DNA of 55,229 bases. It comes from an uncultured Pseudomonadota bacterium (GTDB taxonomy: Bacteria; Pseudomonadota; Gammaproteobacteria; Burkholderiales; SG8-39). Every line of letters begins with the position of its first letter. The stretch's first letter is position 1. Both the position numbers and the translations under genes were made by a program. Below are positions 21,491-31,339 of the stretch, piece by piece. Below the pieces are notes generated by a model that worked only from the letters and a program-made list of their open reading frames with translations, was not told the DNA's origin and made no database searches. The stretch lies in contig CAIVVS010000080.1 of assembly GCA_903909415.1 (NCBI GenBank), positions 1 to 55,229 of the forward strand, given 5' to 3'.

Positions 21491-22166
21491 GGCCGTCGCA
21501 GGCATTCCCGTGATTGCGATCGACGGCCCGTCCGCCTCGGGCAAGGGCACGGTTGCCCAGCGGGTCGCCGAGGCACTGGGCTACCACTACCTGGACAGCG
21601 GCGCGCTTTATCGCCTGGTGGCGCTGGCTGCCATGCGCCGTGGCTTGGACCTGGGAAATGCGTCGGAAACCAGCCGCATTGCGGCCGGGCTGCAGGTGAC
21701 CTTTCCTGGCGCCCGGGTATTGCTGGAGGGGGCGGAGGTCACCGACGCCATCCGCGCCGAAGCCTGCTCGGTGGGAGCATCGCTGGTGGCAGCCCATCCA
21801 GCGGTGCGGGAGGCCCTCGTTGCCCGCCAGCGCGCGTTCCGCCAGGCACCCGGCCTCGTGTCCGACGGCCGGGACATGGGGAGCGTCATTTTTCCTGACG
21901 CCCAGCTGAAGATTTTCCTCACCGCGACCCCGGAGGCGCGGGCCGAAAGGCGTCATAAGCAGTTGAAAGACAAGGGAATCGCTGCTAACATGACCGTCCT
22001 TTTGCAGGATCTTCGTGAGCGCGATGCCCGTGACATGGCACGCAGCGTGGCTCCCCTCAGGCAAAATGCCGACGCGTATCTGCTTGATACGACAAGCATT
22101 TCTGCTGACCAGGCAACGGCCCAGGTTTTGGACTGGTTCCGCGGACTGGCAGGCCGGGGAGGGTGA
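21480..22166 (+). CDS. cmk: Cytidylate kinase
   Basis: This 228-residue NMP kinase phosphorylates CMP and dCMP. The P-loop [17 protein letters not shown] is at the N-terminus, followed by [11 protein letters not shown], the CMP-binding [14 protein letters not shown], and [15 protein letters not shown] in the lid region. The GTG start at 21480 lies inside the aroA end (11-base overlap). It belongs to the operon end; rpsA follows after a 139-base leader. Confidence 0.96.
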   Translation: MSTEAVAGIPVIAIDGPSASGKGTVAQRVAEALGYHYLDSGALYRLVALAAMRRGLDLGNASETSRIAAGLQVTFPGARVLLEGAEVTDAIRAEACSVGASLVAAHPAVREALVARQRAFRQAPGLVSDGRDMGSVIFPDAQLKIFLTATPEARAERRHKQLKDKGIAANMTVLLQDLRERDARDMARSVAPLRQNADAYLLDTTSISADQATAQVLDWFRGLAGRGG

Positions 22167-22200
22167 TGCAAGCTTTCGGGAGTTTTGTTCAGGGGCGGTG

Positions 22201-22236
22201 AAAGTCCAGCAATGACAAGCGCTTAGGCTGGATTTT
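22201..22236 (+). promoter_or_regulatory. rpsA leader hairpin with overlapping weak promoter
   Basis: AAAGTCCAGC (22201-22210) pairs with GCTGGATTTT (22227-22236) to form a 10-bp stem with a 16-nt loop, ending in a T-run. It could act as a terminator/attenuator between cmk and rpsA or as part of S1 autoregulation. ATGACA (22212-22217) and CATTAT (22237-22242), 19 bases apart, could be a promoter within the same stretch. Confidence 0.45.
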
Positions 22237-22305
22237 CATTATTGTGCAACCAACCCCGTGCCAGGCGAAAAGCGCGCCGGCCGGATACATCTAGTCAGGA
22301 ACCCA

Positions 22306-24054
22306 ATGTCCAACGTTTCCCCCGCCGCATCGAGCAGCAAGGCCGCGGCCCAAGCCCCCATGGAAATGGAAAGCTTCGCCAAGCTTTTCGAGGAAAGCCT
22401 CACGCGCAAGGAAATGCGCATCGGCGAGGTCATCACCGCCGAAGTGGTCCGCATGGACATGAACTTCGTGGTCGTGAATGCCGGACTGAAGTCCGAGAGC
22501 TTCATCACCATTGACGAATTCAAGAGCGACCGCGGCGAACTGGAAGTCCAGATCGGCGACTTCGTCTCGGTGGCCATCGAGGCCCTGGAAGACGGCTACG
22601 GCGAGACCCGCCTGTCGCGCGACAAGGCCAAGCGCCTCGCCGCCTGGATGGAACTGGAGAAGGCCCTCGAGACCGGCGCGCTGGTCAAGGGCGTCATCAC
22701 CGGCAAGGTCAAGGGCGGCCTGACCGTCATGACCAACGCGATCCGCGCCTTCCTGCCCGGCTCGCTGGTGGACATCCGCCCGGTGAAGGACACCACGCCC
22801 TACGAGGGCAAGGAGATGGAGTTCAAGGTCATCAAGCTCGACCGCAAGCGCAACAACGTGGTCGTGTCGCGCCGTGCCGTGCTGGAAGCCTCGCAGGGCG
22901 AGGAGCGCCAGAAGCTGCTCGAGACCCTCACCGAGGGCGCGGTGGTCAAGGGCATCGTCAAGAACATCACCGACTACGGCGCCTTCGTGGACCTGGGCGG
23001 GATCGATGGCCTGCTGCACATCACCGACCTGGCCTGGCGCCGCGTCAAGCACCCGACCGAGGTGCTGGCCGTGGGCGACGAAGTCACCGCCAAGGTCCTC
23101 AAGTTCGACACCGAGAAGAACCGCGTGTCCTTGGGCCTCAAGCAGCTGGGCGAGGATCCGTGGGTCGGCATCTCGCGCCGCTACCCCACCGGCACCCGCC
23201 TGTTCGGCAAGGTCACCAACCTGACCGACTACGGCGCATTCGTCGAGGTCGAGTCCGGCATCGAGGGCCTGGTGCACGTGTCCGAGATGGACTGGACCAA
23301 CAAGAACGTCCACCCGTCCAAGGTCGTTGCCCTGGGCGACGAGGTGGAAGTCATGATCCTCGAGATCGACGAGGACCGCCGGCGGATCTCGCTGGGCATG
23401 AAGCAGTGCATGCCCAATCCGTGGGAGGAGTTCTCGATGAACTTCAAGAAGGGCGACAAGGTCCGCGGACAGATCAAGTCGATCACCGACTTCGGCATCT
23501 TCATCGGGCTGCATGGCAACATCGACGGCCTGGTGCACCTGTCCGACCTGTCGTGGAGCCAGACCGGCGAGGAAGCCGTGCGTTCCTTCAAGAAGGGCGA
23601 GGAAGTCGAAGCCGTGGTCCTGTCGATCGACATGGAGCGCGAGCGCATCTCCCTGGGCATCAAGCAGATGCAGGGTGATCCGTTCAACAACTTCGTCACC
23701 GGCCATGACAAGGGCGCGGTGGTGACCGGCACGGTCAAGTCGGTGGATGCCAAGGGCGCGGTCATCACGATCGTCGACGGCGACATGGACGGTTACCTGC
23801 GTGCCTCGGAGATGTCCCGCGACCGCGTGGAGGACGCCCGCACCCAGGTCAAGGAAGGCGATACCATCACCGCCATGATCATCAACGTCGACCGCAAGAA
23901 CCGGACGATCAACCTCTCGATCAAGGCCAAGGACATGTCCGAGGAAACCGCTGCCATGTCCAAGCTGCAGACCGAGAACTCTGCCGCGAGCACCGGCAGC
24001 ACCAACCTCGGTGCCCTGTTGCGTGCGAAACTAGACAACAAGAACGTCCAGTAA
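22306..24054 (+). CDS. rpsA: 30S ribosomal protein S1
   Basis: This 582-residue protein has six S1 RNA-binding repeats, the last four being the clearest (e.g. [49 protein letters not shown] and [25 protein letters not shown], read as repeat starts). S1 binds mRNA on the small subunit and is needed for initiation on weakly led messages, relevant here since several genes lack a clear Shine-Dalgarno. It is slightly longer than E. coli S1 because of a ~17-residue Ser/Ala-rich N-terminus. ATG 22306 is preferred over upstream in-frame starts. Confidence 0.97.
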   Translation: MSNVSPAASSSKAAAQAPMEMESFAKLFEESLTRKEMRIGEVITAEVVRMDMNFVVVNAGLKSESFITIDEFKSDRGELEVQIGDFVSVAIEALEDGYGETRLSRDKAKRLAAWMELEKALETGALVKGVITGKVKGGLTVMTNAIRAFLPGSLVDIRPVKDTTPYEGKEMEFKVIKLDRKRNNVVVSRRAVLEASQGEERQKLLETLTEGAVVKGIVKNITDYGAFVDLGGIDGLLHITDLAWRRVKHPTEVLAVGDEVTAKVLKFDTEKNRVSLGLKQLGEDPWVGISRRYPTGTRLFGKVTNLTDYGAFVEVESGIEGLVHVSEMDWTNKNVHPSKVVALGDEVEVMILEIDEDRRRISLGMKQCMPNPWEEFSMNFKKGDKVRGQIKSITDFGIFIGLHGNIDGLVHLSDLSWSQTGEEAVRSFKKGEEVEAVVLSIDMERERISLGIKQMQGDPFNNFVTGHDKGAVVTGTVKSVDAKGAVITIVDGDMDGYLRASEMSRDRVEDARTQVKEGDTITAMIINVDRKNRTINLSIKAKDMSEETAAMSKLQTENSAASTGSTNLGALLRAKLDNKNVQ

Positions 24055-24084
24055 CATCGCCCGGGCAAAGGGGGGGCGGCAGAC

Positions 24085-24384
24085 ATGACGAAGTCGGAAC
24101 TGATCGCGCGGCTTGCCGCGCGCTATCCGCAGCTTGTTGCCAAGGACGCTGAGTACGCAGTCAAGATGATCCTCGATGCCATGACCCACAGCCTCGTGGA
24201 GGGCCAGCGCATCGAGATCCGCGGATTCGGCAGCTTCGGGCTGAACCACCGCCCGGCGCGCACCGGCCGCAACCCCAAGTCAGGCGAGAGGGTGCACGTG
24301 CCCGAGAAGTTCGTGCCGCATTTCAAGGCGGGCAAGGAACTGCGCGAGCGCGTGGACGAGGAAGAGGAAGCGGCCGGGAGGTAA
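24085..24384 (+). CDS. ihfB: Integration host factor subunit beta
   Basis: This 99-residue HU/IHF-family DNA-bending protein starts [17 protein letters not shown]. It carries the arm signature [20 protein letters not shown], the IHF-beta form with the Pro that intercalates DNA, and ends with an acidic Glu-rich tail. With IhfA it bends specific sites for transcription, replication and recombination. It lies 30 bases after rpsA, with GGGGGG-like purines upstream, and is followed by a strong terminator-like palindrome. Confidence 0.96.
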   Translation: MTKSELIARLAARYPQLVAKDAEYAVKMILDAMTHSLVEGQRIEIRGFGSFGLNHRPARTGRNPKSGERVHVPEKFVPHFKAGKELRERVDEEEEAAGR

Positions 24385-24408
24385 GTCCGGCCAGGAACGG
24401 CACGGAAG

Positions 24409-24436
24409 CGGCGGCTCCCATGGGTGCCGCCGTTTT
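24409..24436 (+). terminator. Terminator after ihfB
   Basis: CGGCGGC (24409-24415) and GCCGCCG (24426-24432) flank a near-palindromic core CCCATGGG and are followed by TTTT. It closes the gyrA-to-ihfB transcript, although lapA may be reached by read-through. Confidence 0.75.
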
Positions 24437-24477
24437 CACATGTGGGTCCGGTATTTCATGGAGGCGCGGGTCGCTGG

Positions 24478-24831
24478 ATGAAACTGTTGCGCTACCTGGG
24501 CTGGGCACTGCGGGTGTTCATATTCACCGCGCTGTTCCTGTTCGCGCTCAAGAACACCGACCCGGTCACGCTGCGCTTCTACTTCGACCAGTCGTGGCAG
24601 CCGCCGCTGGTACTGCTGCTGCTCGGGTTCTTCGCCGGCGGCATCGCGGTGGGCGTGCTCGCCACGCTGGGCCGGGTATTCCGCCAGCGAAGGGAAATCC
24701 TCCAGCTGCGACGTGACCTGCGCGCGCGCGGCGCCCGGGCAATGCCGGTCGCGCCCGTCGCCGATGTGCCCGTCGACGAGACTTCCACCGCCGCAGGCGC
24801 GGAAGCCATTGTCCCGCGCGCGGGCGCCTGA
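24478..24831 (+). CDS. lapA: Lipopolysaccharide assembly protein A domain protein
   Basis: This 117-residue small membrane protein has two transmembrane helices (about residues 7-25 and 38-60) with ALKNTDPVTLRFYFDQSWQPP between them. That is the LapA/YciS (DUF1049) layout. A Gln/Arg-rich coil follows, then an Ala/Pro-rich tail. It works with LapB at the inner membrane in control of LPS synthesis. ATG 24478 with GGAGG ahead is used; the open frame upstream lies in the terminator. lapB starts 12 bases later. Confidence 0.88.
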   Translation: MKLLRYLGWALRVFIFTALFLFALKNTDPVTLRFYFDQSWQPPLVLLLLGFFAGGIAVGVLATLGRVFRQRREILQLRRDLRARGARAMPVAPVADVPVDETSTAAGAEAIVPRAGA

Positions 24832-24843
24832 CCAGGGCGGGCC

Positions 24844-26019
24844 ATGGAATTCGAATACTGGTGGCTGCTGGGTTTCCCCGCGTTCTTCGGGCTCGGCTGG
24901 CTGGCTGCGCGCATCGACATCAAGCAGCTGATGACCGAATCCCGGGCCCTGCCCAAGTCCTATTTCGAGGGCCTGAACTTCCTGCTCAACGAGCAACCCG
25001 ACAAGGCGATCGAATCCTTCATCGAGGTGGTGAAGGCAGACCCTGCGACGGTGGAACTTCACTTCGCGCTCGGCAGCCTCTTCAGGCGCCGGGGAGAGAC
25101 CGACCGTGCCATCCGCATGCACAAGAGCCTGCTCGAGCGCACGGACCTGGCCCAGGAACAGCGTTTGTCGGCCATGTTCGAGCTCGGCCTGGACTACCTG
25201 AAAGCCGGCCTGCTGGACCGTGCCGAGGAAATCTTCGCCAAGCTCGGGGATTCGCCGCACCGGCGCGAGGCGCTGGTCCACCTGCTGGACATCTACCAGC
25301 AGGAAAAGGACTGGAGCAGGGCCATCGACATCGCGCGCAAGCTGGAGGCGGACACGGGAGAGTCCCGCCAGCGCGAGATAGCCCAATACCTGTGCGAGCA
25401 GGCCGCCCACGAGGCGACCCACTCGCGCCAGGCCGACGCGAAGCGCCACCTCGAGGACGCGCTGGCGGCCAACCGCAAGTGCATACGCGCCAGCCTTCAG
25501 CTGGGTGACATGGCGCTGGCCGAGGGCGACCACGCGGCGGCCATCGAGACCTGGAAGCGCATCGAGCAGCAGAGCCCCGCATATATCGCGCTGGCGGCGC
25601 AGCGACTGGTGGACAGCTACAAGGCCCTCGGGCGGTCCGCCGAGGGCCTGACCCTGGTGCGCGGCTACCTTGCCTCCTTCGCTTCGCTGGACCTGCTGGA
25701 CGTCGCTTTCCAGGCAACGCTCGAGTCCGAGGGCCCCGAAGCCGCCTACAGGCTGGTGAAGGAAGAACTGCGGCGCAGTCCGACCCTGATGGGCCTGGAC
25801 CGGCTGCTGGAAGCCCAGGCGCTGGCCGCCCCGGCCGAGCGACGCGCGGACCTCGAGTTGGTGCGCAACCTGGTGCACAGCCATACGCGCCGGCTGGCGC
25901 GCTATCGCTGCGAGAATTGCGGTTTCAAGGCGCGCCAGTTCTTCTGGCACTGCCCCGGCTGCGGTGGCTGGGAGACCTACCCCCCGCGGCGGACCGAGGA
26001 AATGGACCTGGCCGCCTAG
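24844..26019 (+). CDS. lapB: Lipopolysaccharide assembly protein B (TPR and rubredoxin-like)
   Basis: This 391-residue protein has an N-terminal membrane anchor (WWLLGFPAFFGLGWLAARI), about nine TPR helical repeats (residues ~38-340) and a C-terminal metal knuckle CENCGF...CPGCGGW. That is the LapB/YciM arrangement. In E. coli LapB delivers LpxC to FtsH and so limits LPS synthesis. Its place just ahead of ugd and the ADP-heptose genes fits LPS control. GGGCGGGCC ahead of ATG 24844 is only a weak ribosome site. Confidence 0.94.
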   Translation: MEFEYWWLLGFPAFFGLGWLAARIDIKQLMTESRALPKSYFEGLNFLLNEQPDKAIESFIEVVKADPATVELHFALGSLFRRRGETDRAIRMHKSLLERTDLAQEQRLSAMFELGLDYLKAGLLDRAEEIFAKLGDSPHRREALVHLLDIYQQEKDWSRAIDIARKLEADTGESRQREIAQYLCEQAAHEATHSRQADAKRHLEDALAANRKCIRASLQLGDMALAEGDHAAAIETWKRIEQQSPAYIALAAQRLVDSYKALGRSAEGLTLVRGYLASFASLDLLDVAFQATLESEGPEAAYRLVKEELRRSPTLMGLDRLLEAQALAAPAERRADLELVRNLVHSHTRRLARYRCENCGFKARQFFWHCPGCGGWETYPPRRTEEMDLAA

Positions 26020-26055
26020 GGACGGGTGTACGACTGAGCAGAACGGAGAATTTCC

Positions 26056-27390
26056 TTGAAGATCAGCATGATTGGCACTGGCTACGTCGGTTTGGTGACC
26101 GGCGCCTGCTTTGCAGAAGTCGGCAACGAAGTGCTTTGCCTGGACCTGGACGAATCGAAGATCCGCACCCTGGAGTCCGGCGGGATTCCCATCCATGAAC
26201 CCGGCCTGGCCGAGGTGGTACGAAGGAACCGCGAAGCCGGCCGGCTGCGCTTCACCACCGATCCCAAGGCTTCCGCGGAGTTCGGCACGGTACAGATGAT
26301 CGCTGTCGGCACGCCGCCGGACGAAGACGGGTCGGCCGACCTGCGCCACGTCATCGCCGCCGCGCGGGGCATAGGCAAGCACATGGACGGCTACCGGGTG
26401 GTGGTGGACAAGTCCACCGTGCCGGTCGGCACCGCGGACCGGGTCCGCGCGGCGCTTGCCGAGGAGCTGGCCGCGCGCGGCGCGGCGCACGAGTTCGCCG
26501 TCGTATCCAATCCCGAGTTCCTGAAGGAGGGGGCGGCGGTGGAAGACTTCATGCGCCCCGACCGGGTTGTCATCGGCTGCGAGGAGGAGCGCGCCGCGCG
26601 CGTGATGCGCTCGCTCTACGCCCCGTTCCAGCGCAACCATGACCGCATCCTGTTCATGGACGTCCGCTCGGCCGAACTCACCAAGTACGCGGCCAACGCC
26701 ATGCTCGCGACCCGCATCTCGTTCATGAACGAGGTGGCGAACCTGGCCGAGCGACTGGGCGCCGACATCGAGCAGGTCCGCAAGGGCATCGGTTCCGACC
26801 CGCGCATCGGGTACCACTTCCTGTACGCCGGCACCGGCTACGGCGGATCGTGCTTCCCCAAGGACGTGCAGGCGCTGCAGCGCACCGCCAGCGATGCCGG
26901 AAGCGGTCTGGAGATCCTCGCCGCCGTCGAGTCGGTCAACGAGAAGCAGAAGGGCGTGCTGGCGCGCAAGATCGTCGCCCGCTTCGGCGAGCGGCTGGCG
27001 GGCCGGCGCATCGCGATGTGGGGCCTCGCGTTCAAGCCCAACACCGACGACATGCGCGAGGCGCCCAGCCGCGTGCTGGTCAAGGAACTGACGGAGCGTG
27101 GCGCGACCATCTGCGCCTACGATCCGGTGGCGATGCCCGAATCCCGGCGCGTGTTCGAAGGCGTGAAGGGCCTGGAGTACGCAAGCTCACCCATGCATGC
27201 GCTGGACGGTGCGGACATGCTGATGATCGTCACGGAGTGGAAGGAGTTCCGCAGTCCGGACTTCGCCCAGATCCGCGCCCGGCTGAAGGAGCCGGTGATA
27301 TTCGACGGCCGCAACCTGTACGAGCCGTCCGACGTGCTCGCAGCGGGGCTTGAGTACCATCCCATCGGACGCCGGGTGGGGGCGGCGTGA
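26056..27390 (+). CDS. ugd: UDP-glucose 6-dehydrogenase
   Basis: This 444-residue NAD-dependent enzyme makes UDP-glucuronate for cell-surface polysaccharide or lipid A sugars. Its Rossmann start is [20 protein letters not shown]. The catalytic Cys sits in [16 protein letters not shown], and the C-terminal domain has [16 protein letters not shown]. The start codon is TTG at 26056, supported by GGAG eight bases ahead and by the exact family N-terminus. The next gene overlaps its stop (GTGA). Confidence 0.96.
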   Translation: MKISMIGTGYVGLVTGACFAEVGNEVLCLDLDESKIRTLESGGIPIHEPGLAEVVRRNREAGRLRFTTDPKASAEFGTVQMIAVGTPPDEDGSADLRHVIAAARGIGKHMDGYRVVVDKSTVPVGTADRVRAALAEELAARGAAHEFAVVSNPEFLKEGAAVEDFMRPDRVVIGCEEERAARVMRSLYAPFQRNHDRILFMDVRSAELTKYAANAMLATRISFMNEVANLAERLGADIEQVRKGIGSDPRIGYHFLYAGTGYGGSCFPKDVQALQRTASDAGSGLEILAAVESVNEKQKGVLARKIVARFGERLAGRRIAMWGLAFKPNTDDMREAPSRVLVKELTERGATICAYDPVAMPESRRVFEGVKGLEYASSPMHALDGADMLMIVTEWKEFRSPDFAQIRARLKEPVIFDGRNLYEPSDVLAAGLEYHPIGRRVGAA

Positions 27391-28442
27391 CGGTGCGGCG
27401 CCCAGCGGCAAGCACGCGCCGGAGTCCGCCGGTCGCAGCGACGCCGGTGCGTGACCTGCTGGCGCCCGCGAGCCTGCGCGGCGCGCGCGTGCTGGTGGTC
27501 GGCGATGCGATGCTCGACCGCTACTGGTTCGGCGAGGTCACGCGAATATCGCCGGAGGCGCCGGTTCCGGTGGTCCGTGTGCAGCGCACCGAGGAGCGGC
27601 CTGGCGGCGCGGCCAACGTCGCGCGCAACGCGGCTTCGCTCGGCGCGCAGGTGTCCTTCCTGTCGGTCGTCGGGCGGGACGAGGCCGGCCGCAGCCTGGC
27701 AAGGCTCATTGCGAAGGATGGCGTGCGTGCGACCCTGCACCGCGACCCGGGGCTGTCCACCACGGTCAAGCTGCGCATCATCGCGCGCAACCAGCAGCTG
27801 GTACGCGTGGATTTCGAGCGCGAACCCAGCCATGAAGTGCTCAGGGACAAGCTCGCGGATTACCGCCGCCTGCTGCGGGAGTGCGACGTGGTGGTCCTCT
27901 CCGACTACGGCAAGGGCGGCCTGCGCCATATCGGCGACATGATCCGCCTGGCAAGGGAGCGAAAGAAGCCCGTGCTGGTGGACCCCAAGGGCGGCGACTA
28001 CACCCGTTACCGCGGCGCCACGCTGGTGACGCCCAACCGTAGCGAACTGCGTGAAGTGGTCGGGCGATGGTCCAGCGAAACGGAACTGGCCCGCAAGGCG
28101 CAGGCGCTGCGCCGCAAGCTGGGATTTGCGGCGCTCCTGGTCACCCGCAGCGAGGAGGGCATGTCCCTTTACCGAGACGCGGGCGTGATCCACGCCTCGG
28201 CGACGGCGCGCGAAGTGTACGATGTGAGCGGCGCAGGCGACACCGTGATATCCACCATGGCGGTGATGATGGCCTGCGGTGCGGGGATGGAGGAGGCGAT
28301 GACGGTGGCGAATTTCGCCGCGGGCGTCGTAGTGGGCAAGCTCGGCACCGCGGTCGCCAGGCCGGCCGAGCTGCGCCAAGCCATCGTCGCGGCGGGTCCG
28401 GGGGCCGGGCCCGCTGCCAGGACACGCAAGGGCCGCGCCTAG
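27387..28442 (+). CDS. rfaE1: D-glycero-beta-D-manno-heptose-7-phosphate kinase
   Basis: This 351-residue PfkB-family sugar kinase corresponds to the kinase half of HldE only. It has [11 protein letters not shown] and [19 protein letters not shown] near the N-terminus, [18 protein letters not shown], and the catalytic [17 protein letters not shown] late. No nucleotidyltransferase domain is fused, so a separate RfaE2 must exist elsewhere. It acts in ADP-L-glycero-D-manno-heptose synthesis for the LPS core, and hldD follows. GTG 27387 overlaps the ugd stop. Confidence 0.94.
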   Translation: MTVRRPAASTRRSPPVAATPVRDLLAPASLRGARVLVVGDAMLDRYWFGEVTRISPEAPVPVVRVQRTEERPGGAANVARNAASLGAQVSFLSVVGRDEAGRSLARLIAKDGVRATLHRDPGLSTTVKLRIIARNQQLVRVDFEREPSHEVLRDKLADYRRLLRECDVVVLSDYGKGGLRHIGDMIRLARERKKPVLVDPKGGDYTRYRGATLVTPNRSELREVVGRWSSETELARKAQALRRKLGFAALLVTRSEEGMSLYRDAGVIHASATAREVYDVSGAGDTVISTMAVMMACGAGMEEAMTVANFAAGVVVGKLGTAVARPAELRQAIVAAGPGAGPAARTRKGRA

Positions 28443-28474
28443 CGGCGGCCGGCCGACAGACGAGGAACCACGCC

Positions 28475-29503
28475 ATGTACCTGGTAGTCACCGGCGCAGC
28501 CGGCTTCATCGGATCCAACATCGTTCGCGCGCTGAACCAGCGTGGCGAGGACCGCATCATCGCCGTGGACAACCTGCGGCGGGCCGACAAGTTCCTGAAC
28601 CTCGTCGACTGCGAGATCGCGGACTACATCGACAAGGCGGAGTTCCAGCAGGGCATCGCGGACGGCCGGTTCGATGGCGCCGTCCAGGCGATGCTCCACC
28701 AGGGCGCGTGCTCCGACACGATGGAAACCGACGGTCGCTACATGATGGAGAACAACTACAGCTACTCGTGCGACCTGCTGGATTTCTGCGCCAGCGAGGA
28801 CGTGCCATTCATCTACGCTTCCTCGGCGGCGGTGTACGGCACGACCACCGTGTTCCGGGAGCAGCGGGAGTTCGAGGGACCACTCAACGTCTACGGCTAT
28901 TCCAAGTTCCTTTTCGACCAGCACGTGCGCCGCAGGCTGGGGGAAACCGACTCCCAGGTCGCTGGCTTCCGCTACTTCAACGTGTACGGCCCGCGGGAGG
29001 CGCACAAGGCGCGGATGGCTTCGGTCGCCTGGCACTTCTTCAACCAGTACCGCGCCAACGGCGTGGTGCAGCTGTTCGAAGGATCCGGGGGCTACGGCCA
29101 CGGGGAGCAGCGGCGCGATTTCGTCTCCGTGGAGGACGTGGTCAAGGTCAACCTCTGGTTCCTGGACCATCCGGACGTCTCGGGCATATTCAACCTCGGA
29201 ACGGGGCGCGCGCAGAGCTTCAACGACGTGGCGGTCGCCACGGTCAACACCTGCCGCCAGGCTGCCGGCGAAGCGCCCATGTCGCTGGAACAACTGCATG
29301 CCGCCGGCGTGGTGCGCTACATCCCGTTTCCGGACGCGCTGCGAGGCAAGTACCAGAGCTACACCGAGGCGGACCTGGGAGCGTTGCGCGCCGCCGGCTA
29401 CCGGGATTCCTTCCTGACGGTGGAGGAGGGCACCGCGCGCTATGTCGCGACACTCCTGGAAGCCGGCAATGCCGCCGCGGGCGCGGAGGGATCCGGCGCG
29501 TGA
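28475..29503 (+). CDS. hldD: ADP-L-glycero-D-manno-heptose-6-epimerase
   Basis: This 342-residue short-chain dehydrogenase-type epimerase has the N-terminal nucleotide fold [31 protein letters not shown] and [13 protein letters not shown], all HldD signatures. The YxxxK catalytic pair is in [10 protein letters not shown], and [10 protein letters not shown] is present. It converts ADP-D-glycero-D-manno-heptose to the L-form used in the inner core. ATG 28475 starts the protein; a longer open frame inside the kinase gene is spurious. cysM overlaps its stop. Confidence 0.96.
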   Translation: MYLVVTGAAGFIGSNIVRALNQRGEDRIIAVDNLRRADKFLNLVDCEIADYIDKAEFQQGIADGRFDGAVQAMLHQGACSDTMETDGRYMMENNYSYSCDLLDFCASEDVPFIYASSAAVYGTTTVFREQREFEGPLNVYGYSKFLFDQHVRRRLGETDSQVAGFRYFNVYGPREAHKARMASVAWHFFNQYRANGVVQLFEGSGGYGHGEQRRDFVSVEDVVKVNLWFLDHPDVSGIFNLGTGRAQSFNDVAVATVNTCRQAAGEAPMSLEQLHAAGVVRYIPFPDALRGKYQSYTEADLGALRAAGYRDSFLTVEEGTARYVATLLEAGNAAAGAEGSGA

Positions 29504-30426
29504 GCGGCTGGAGGAGCCTGGATGACACGGTAGGCGGCACCCCGCTGGTCCGTCTGAAGCGCATTCCCAGTGCCTCGGGCGAATCGGGCGACGTCGGCGA
29601 GGCGCGCGGCAACACCATCCTCTGCAAGCTGGAAGGCAACAACCCGGCGGGATCGGTCAAGGACCGGCCGGCGCTGTCCATGATCGCGCGTGCCGAGGCG
29701 AGAGGCGAGATCAAGCCCGGTGACACCCTGATCGAGGCCACCAGCGGCAACACCGGCATCGCCCTGGCCATGGTGGCGGCGACGCGCGGCTACCGCATGG
29801 TGCTGATCATGCCGGACAACCTCAGCGTGGAACGTCGCGCGAGCATGACGGCGTATGGGGCGCAGCTGATCCTCACGCCCGCCTCCAGGGGCGGCATGGA
29901 GCACGCGCGCGACCTCGCGATGCAGATGCAGCAAGAAGGCCGCGGCAAGGTCCTGGACCAGTTCGCCAACCCGGACAACCCGCTGGCCCACTACGAGAGC
30001 ACCGGCCCGGAGATCTGGGACGCCACAGGCGGACGCCTCACCCATTTCGTCGCCAGCATGGGCACCACCGGGACCATCATGGGCGTGTCGCGCTACCTGA
30101 AGGAGCGCAACCCGGCGATTCGCATCATCGGCGCGCAGCCCACGGACGGCTCGCAGATCCCCGGCATCCGAAAGTGGCCGCAGGCCTACCTGCCGAGGAT
30201 CTTCGACCCGAAGCGCGTCGACCAGGTCGAGTACGTCAGCCAGGCCGATGCCGAGGCGATGACCCGTAGGCTGGCCGCCGAGGAGGGGATCTTCGCGGGG
30301 ATTTCCTCGGGCGGGTCGCTGGCCATCGCCCTTCGCGTGGCGGCCCAGGCGCGTGATGCGGTGATCGTGTCCATCGTCTGCGACCGTGGCGACCGCTACC
30401 TCTCCACCGGGGTGTTCCCGGCCTGA
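29500..30426 (+). CDS. cysM: Cysteine synthase B
   Basis: This 308-residue fold-type II PLP enzyme is an O-acetylserine sulfhydrylase of the CysM type. It starts with [16 protein letters not shown]. The PLP lysine is Lys54 in [16 protein letters not shown], and the sequence carries [16 protein letters not shown] and [20 protein letters not shown]. The late [13 protein letters not shown] closes the PLP site. The GTG start overlaps the hldD stop (GTGA). The hldD-cysM pairing is normal for Burkholderiales and does not imply a shared pathway. Confidence 0.95.
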   Translation: MSGWRSLDDTVGGTPLVRLKRIPSASGESGDVGEARGNTILCKLEGNNPAGSVKDRPALSMIARAEARGEIKPGDTLIEATSGNTGIALAMVAATRGYRMVLIMPDNLSVERRASMTAYGAQLILTPASRGGMEHARDLAMQMQQEGRGKVLDQFANPDNPLAHYESTGPEIWDATGGRLTHFVASMGTTGTIMGVSRYLKERNPAIRIIGAQPTDGSQIPGIRKWPQAYLPRIFDPKRVDQVEYVSQADAEAMTRRLAAEEGIFAGISSGGSLAIALRVAAQARDAVIVSIVCDRGDRYLSTGVFPA

Positions 30427-30520
30427 ACCCGAACCCCGGCGGCGGGCAATGGCCCACCGCCGCAACCCACCGCGTGTTCCCGCACCCACTTGCAACCAGC
30501 CGCGACCAGCGGCAACGGCC

Positions 30521-31339
30521 ATGGCACCCATACTGACCTTTGACATAGAGACCGTACCCGACGTGGCCGGCATCCGGCGGCTCAACGGCTTCGACGCGGA
30601 TGCGTCGGACGCCGACGTGGCGCAGTTCGCCTTCCAGGCGCGGCGCTCGCGCACCGGCAGCGACTTCATCCAGCACCACCTGCAGCGCGTCGTGTCGATC
30701 GGCTGCTCGCTGCGCAGCGGCGACACCTTCCGCGTCTGGTCGCTGGGCACGCCCAAGGACGGCGAGGCCGAACTGATTCGGCGCTTCTACGAGGGCGTCG
30801 AGCGCTACACGCCCCAGATCGTGTCCTGGAACGGCGGCGGCTTCGACCTGCCGGTGCTCCACTACCGCGCCATGATCCATGGCATCGCCGCGCCGCGCTA
30901 CTGGGATATGGGCGACGACAACCGGGACTTCCGCTTCAACAACTACATCGGCCGTTACCACACGCGCCACCTGGACCTGATGGACCTGCTGGCCATGTAC
31001 CAGGCGCGCGGCTATGCGCCGCTGGACGAACTGGCGCAACTGTGCGGCCTGCCGGGCAAGCTGGGAATGGATGGGTCGCAGGTGTGGCAGGCTTTCCAGG
31101 ACGGCAAGATCGATGACATCCGCAACTACTGCGAGACCGACGTGGTGAACACCTACCTGCTGTTCCTGCGCTTCCAGCACATGCGCGGGCACCTCGACGA
31201 GGCCGCGATGAAGCATGAAACCGGGTTGGTACGCGCCACGCTCGACAAGGCGCCAGAGCCCCACTGGAAGGAGTTCGTCGCGGCCTGGGATGCGGCCTCG
31301 GGAGCGATCCCGGGAGCGGGCACCGGGGCGGGCGCATGA
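30521..31339 (+). CDS. PolB-type 3'-5' exonuclease
   Basis: This 272-residue DEDD-superfamily nuclease resembles the exonuclease domain of family B polymerases (DNA_pol_B_exo2 type). Acidic residues are visible in LTFDIETVPD (Asp and Glu), SWNGGGFDLPVL and YCETDVVNTYLLFLR. No polymerase domain is attached. A role in DNA or RNA trimming is likely, but the substrate is unknown. ATG 30521 starts immediately before the first exo motif. The rlmD start overlaps its stop (ATGA). Confidence 0.88.
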   Translation: MAPILTFDIETVPDVAGIRRLNGFDADASDADVAQFAFQARRSRTGSDFIQHHLQRVVSIGCSLRSGDTFRVWSLGTPKDGEAELIRRFYEGVERYTPQIVSWNGGGFDLPVLHYRAMIHGIAAPRYWDMGDDNRDFRFNNYIGRYHTRHLDLMDLLAMYQARGYAPLDELAQLCGLPGKLGMDGSQVWQAFQDGKIDDIRNYCETDVVNTYLLFLRFQHMRGHLDEAAMKHETGLVRATLDKAPEPHWKEFVAAWDAASGAIPGAGTGAGA

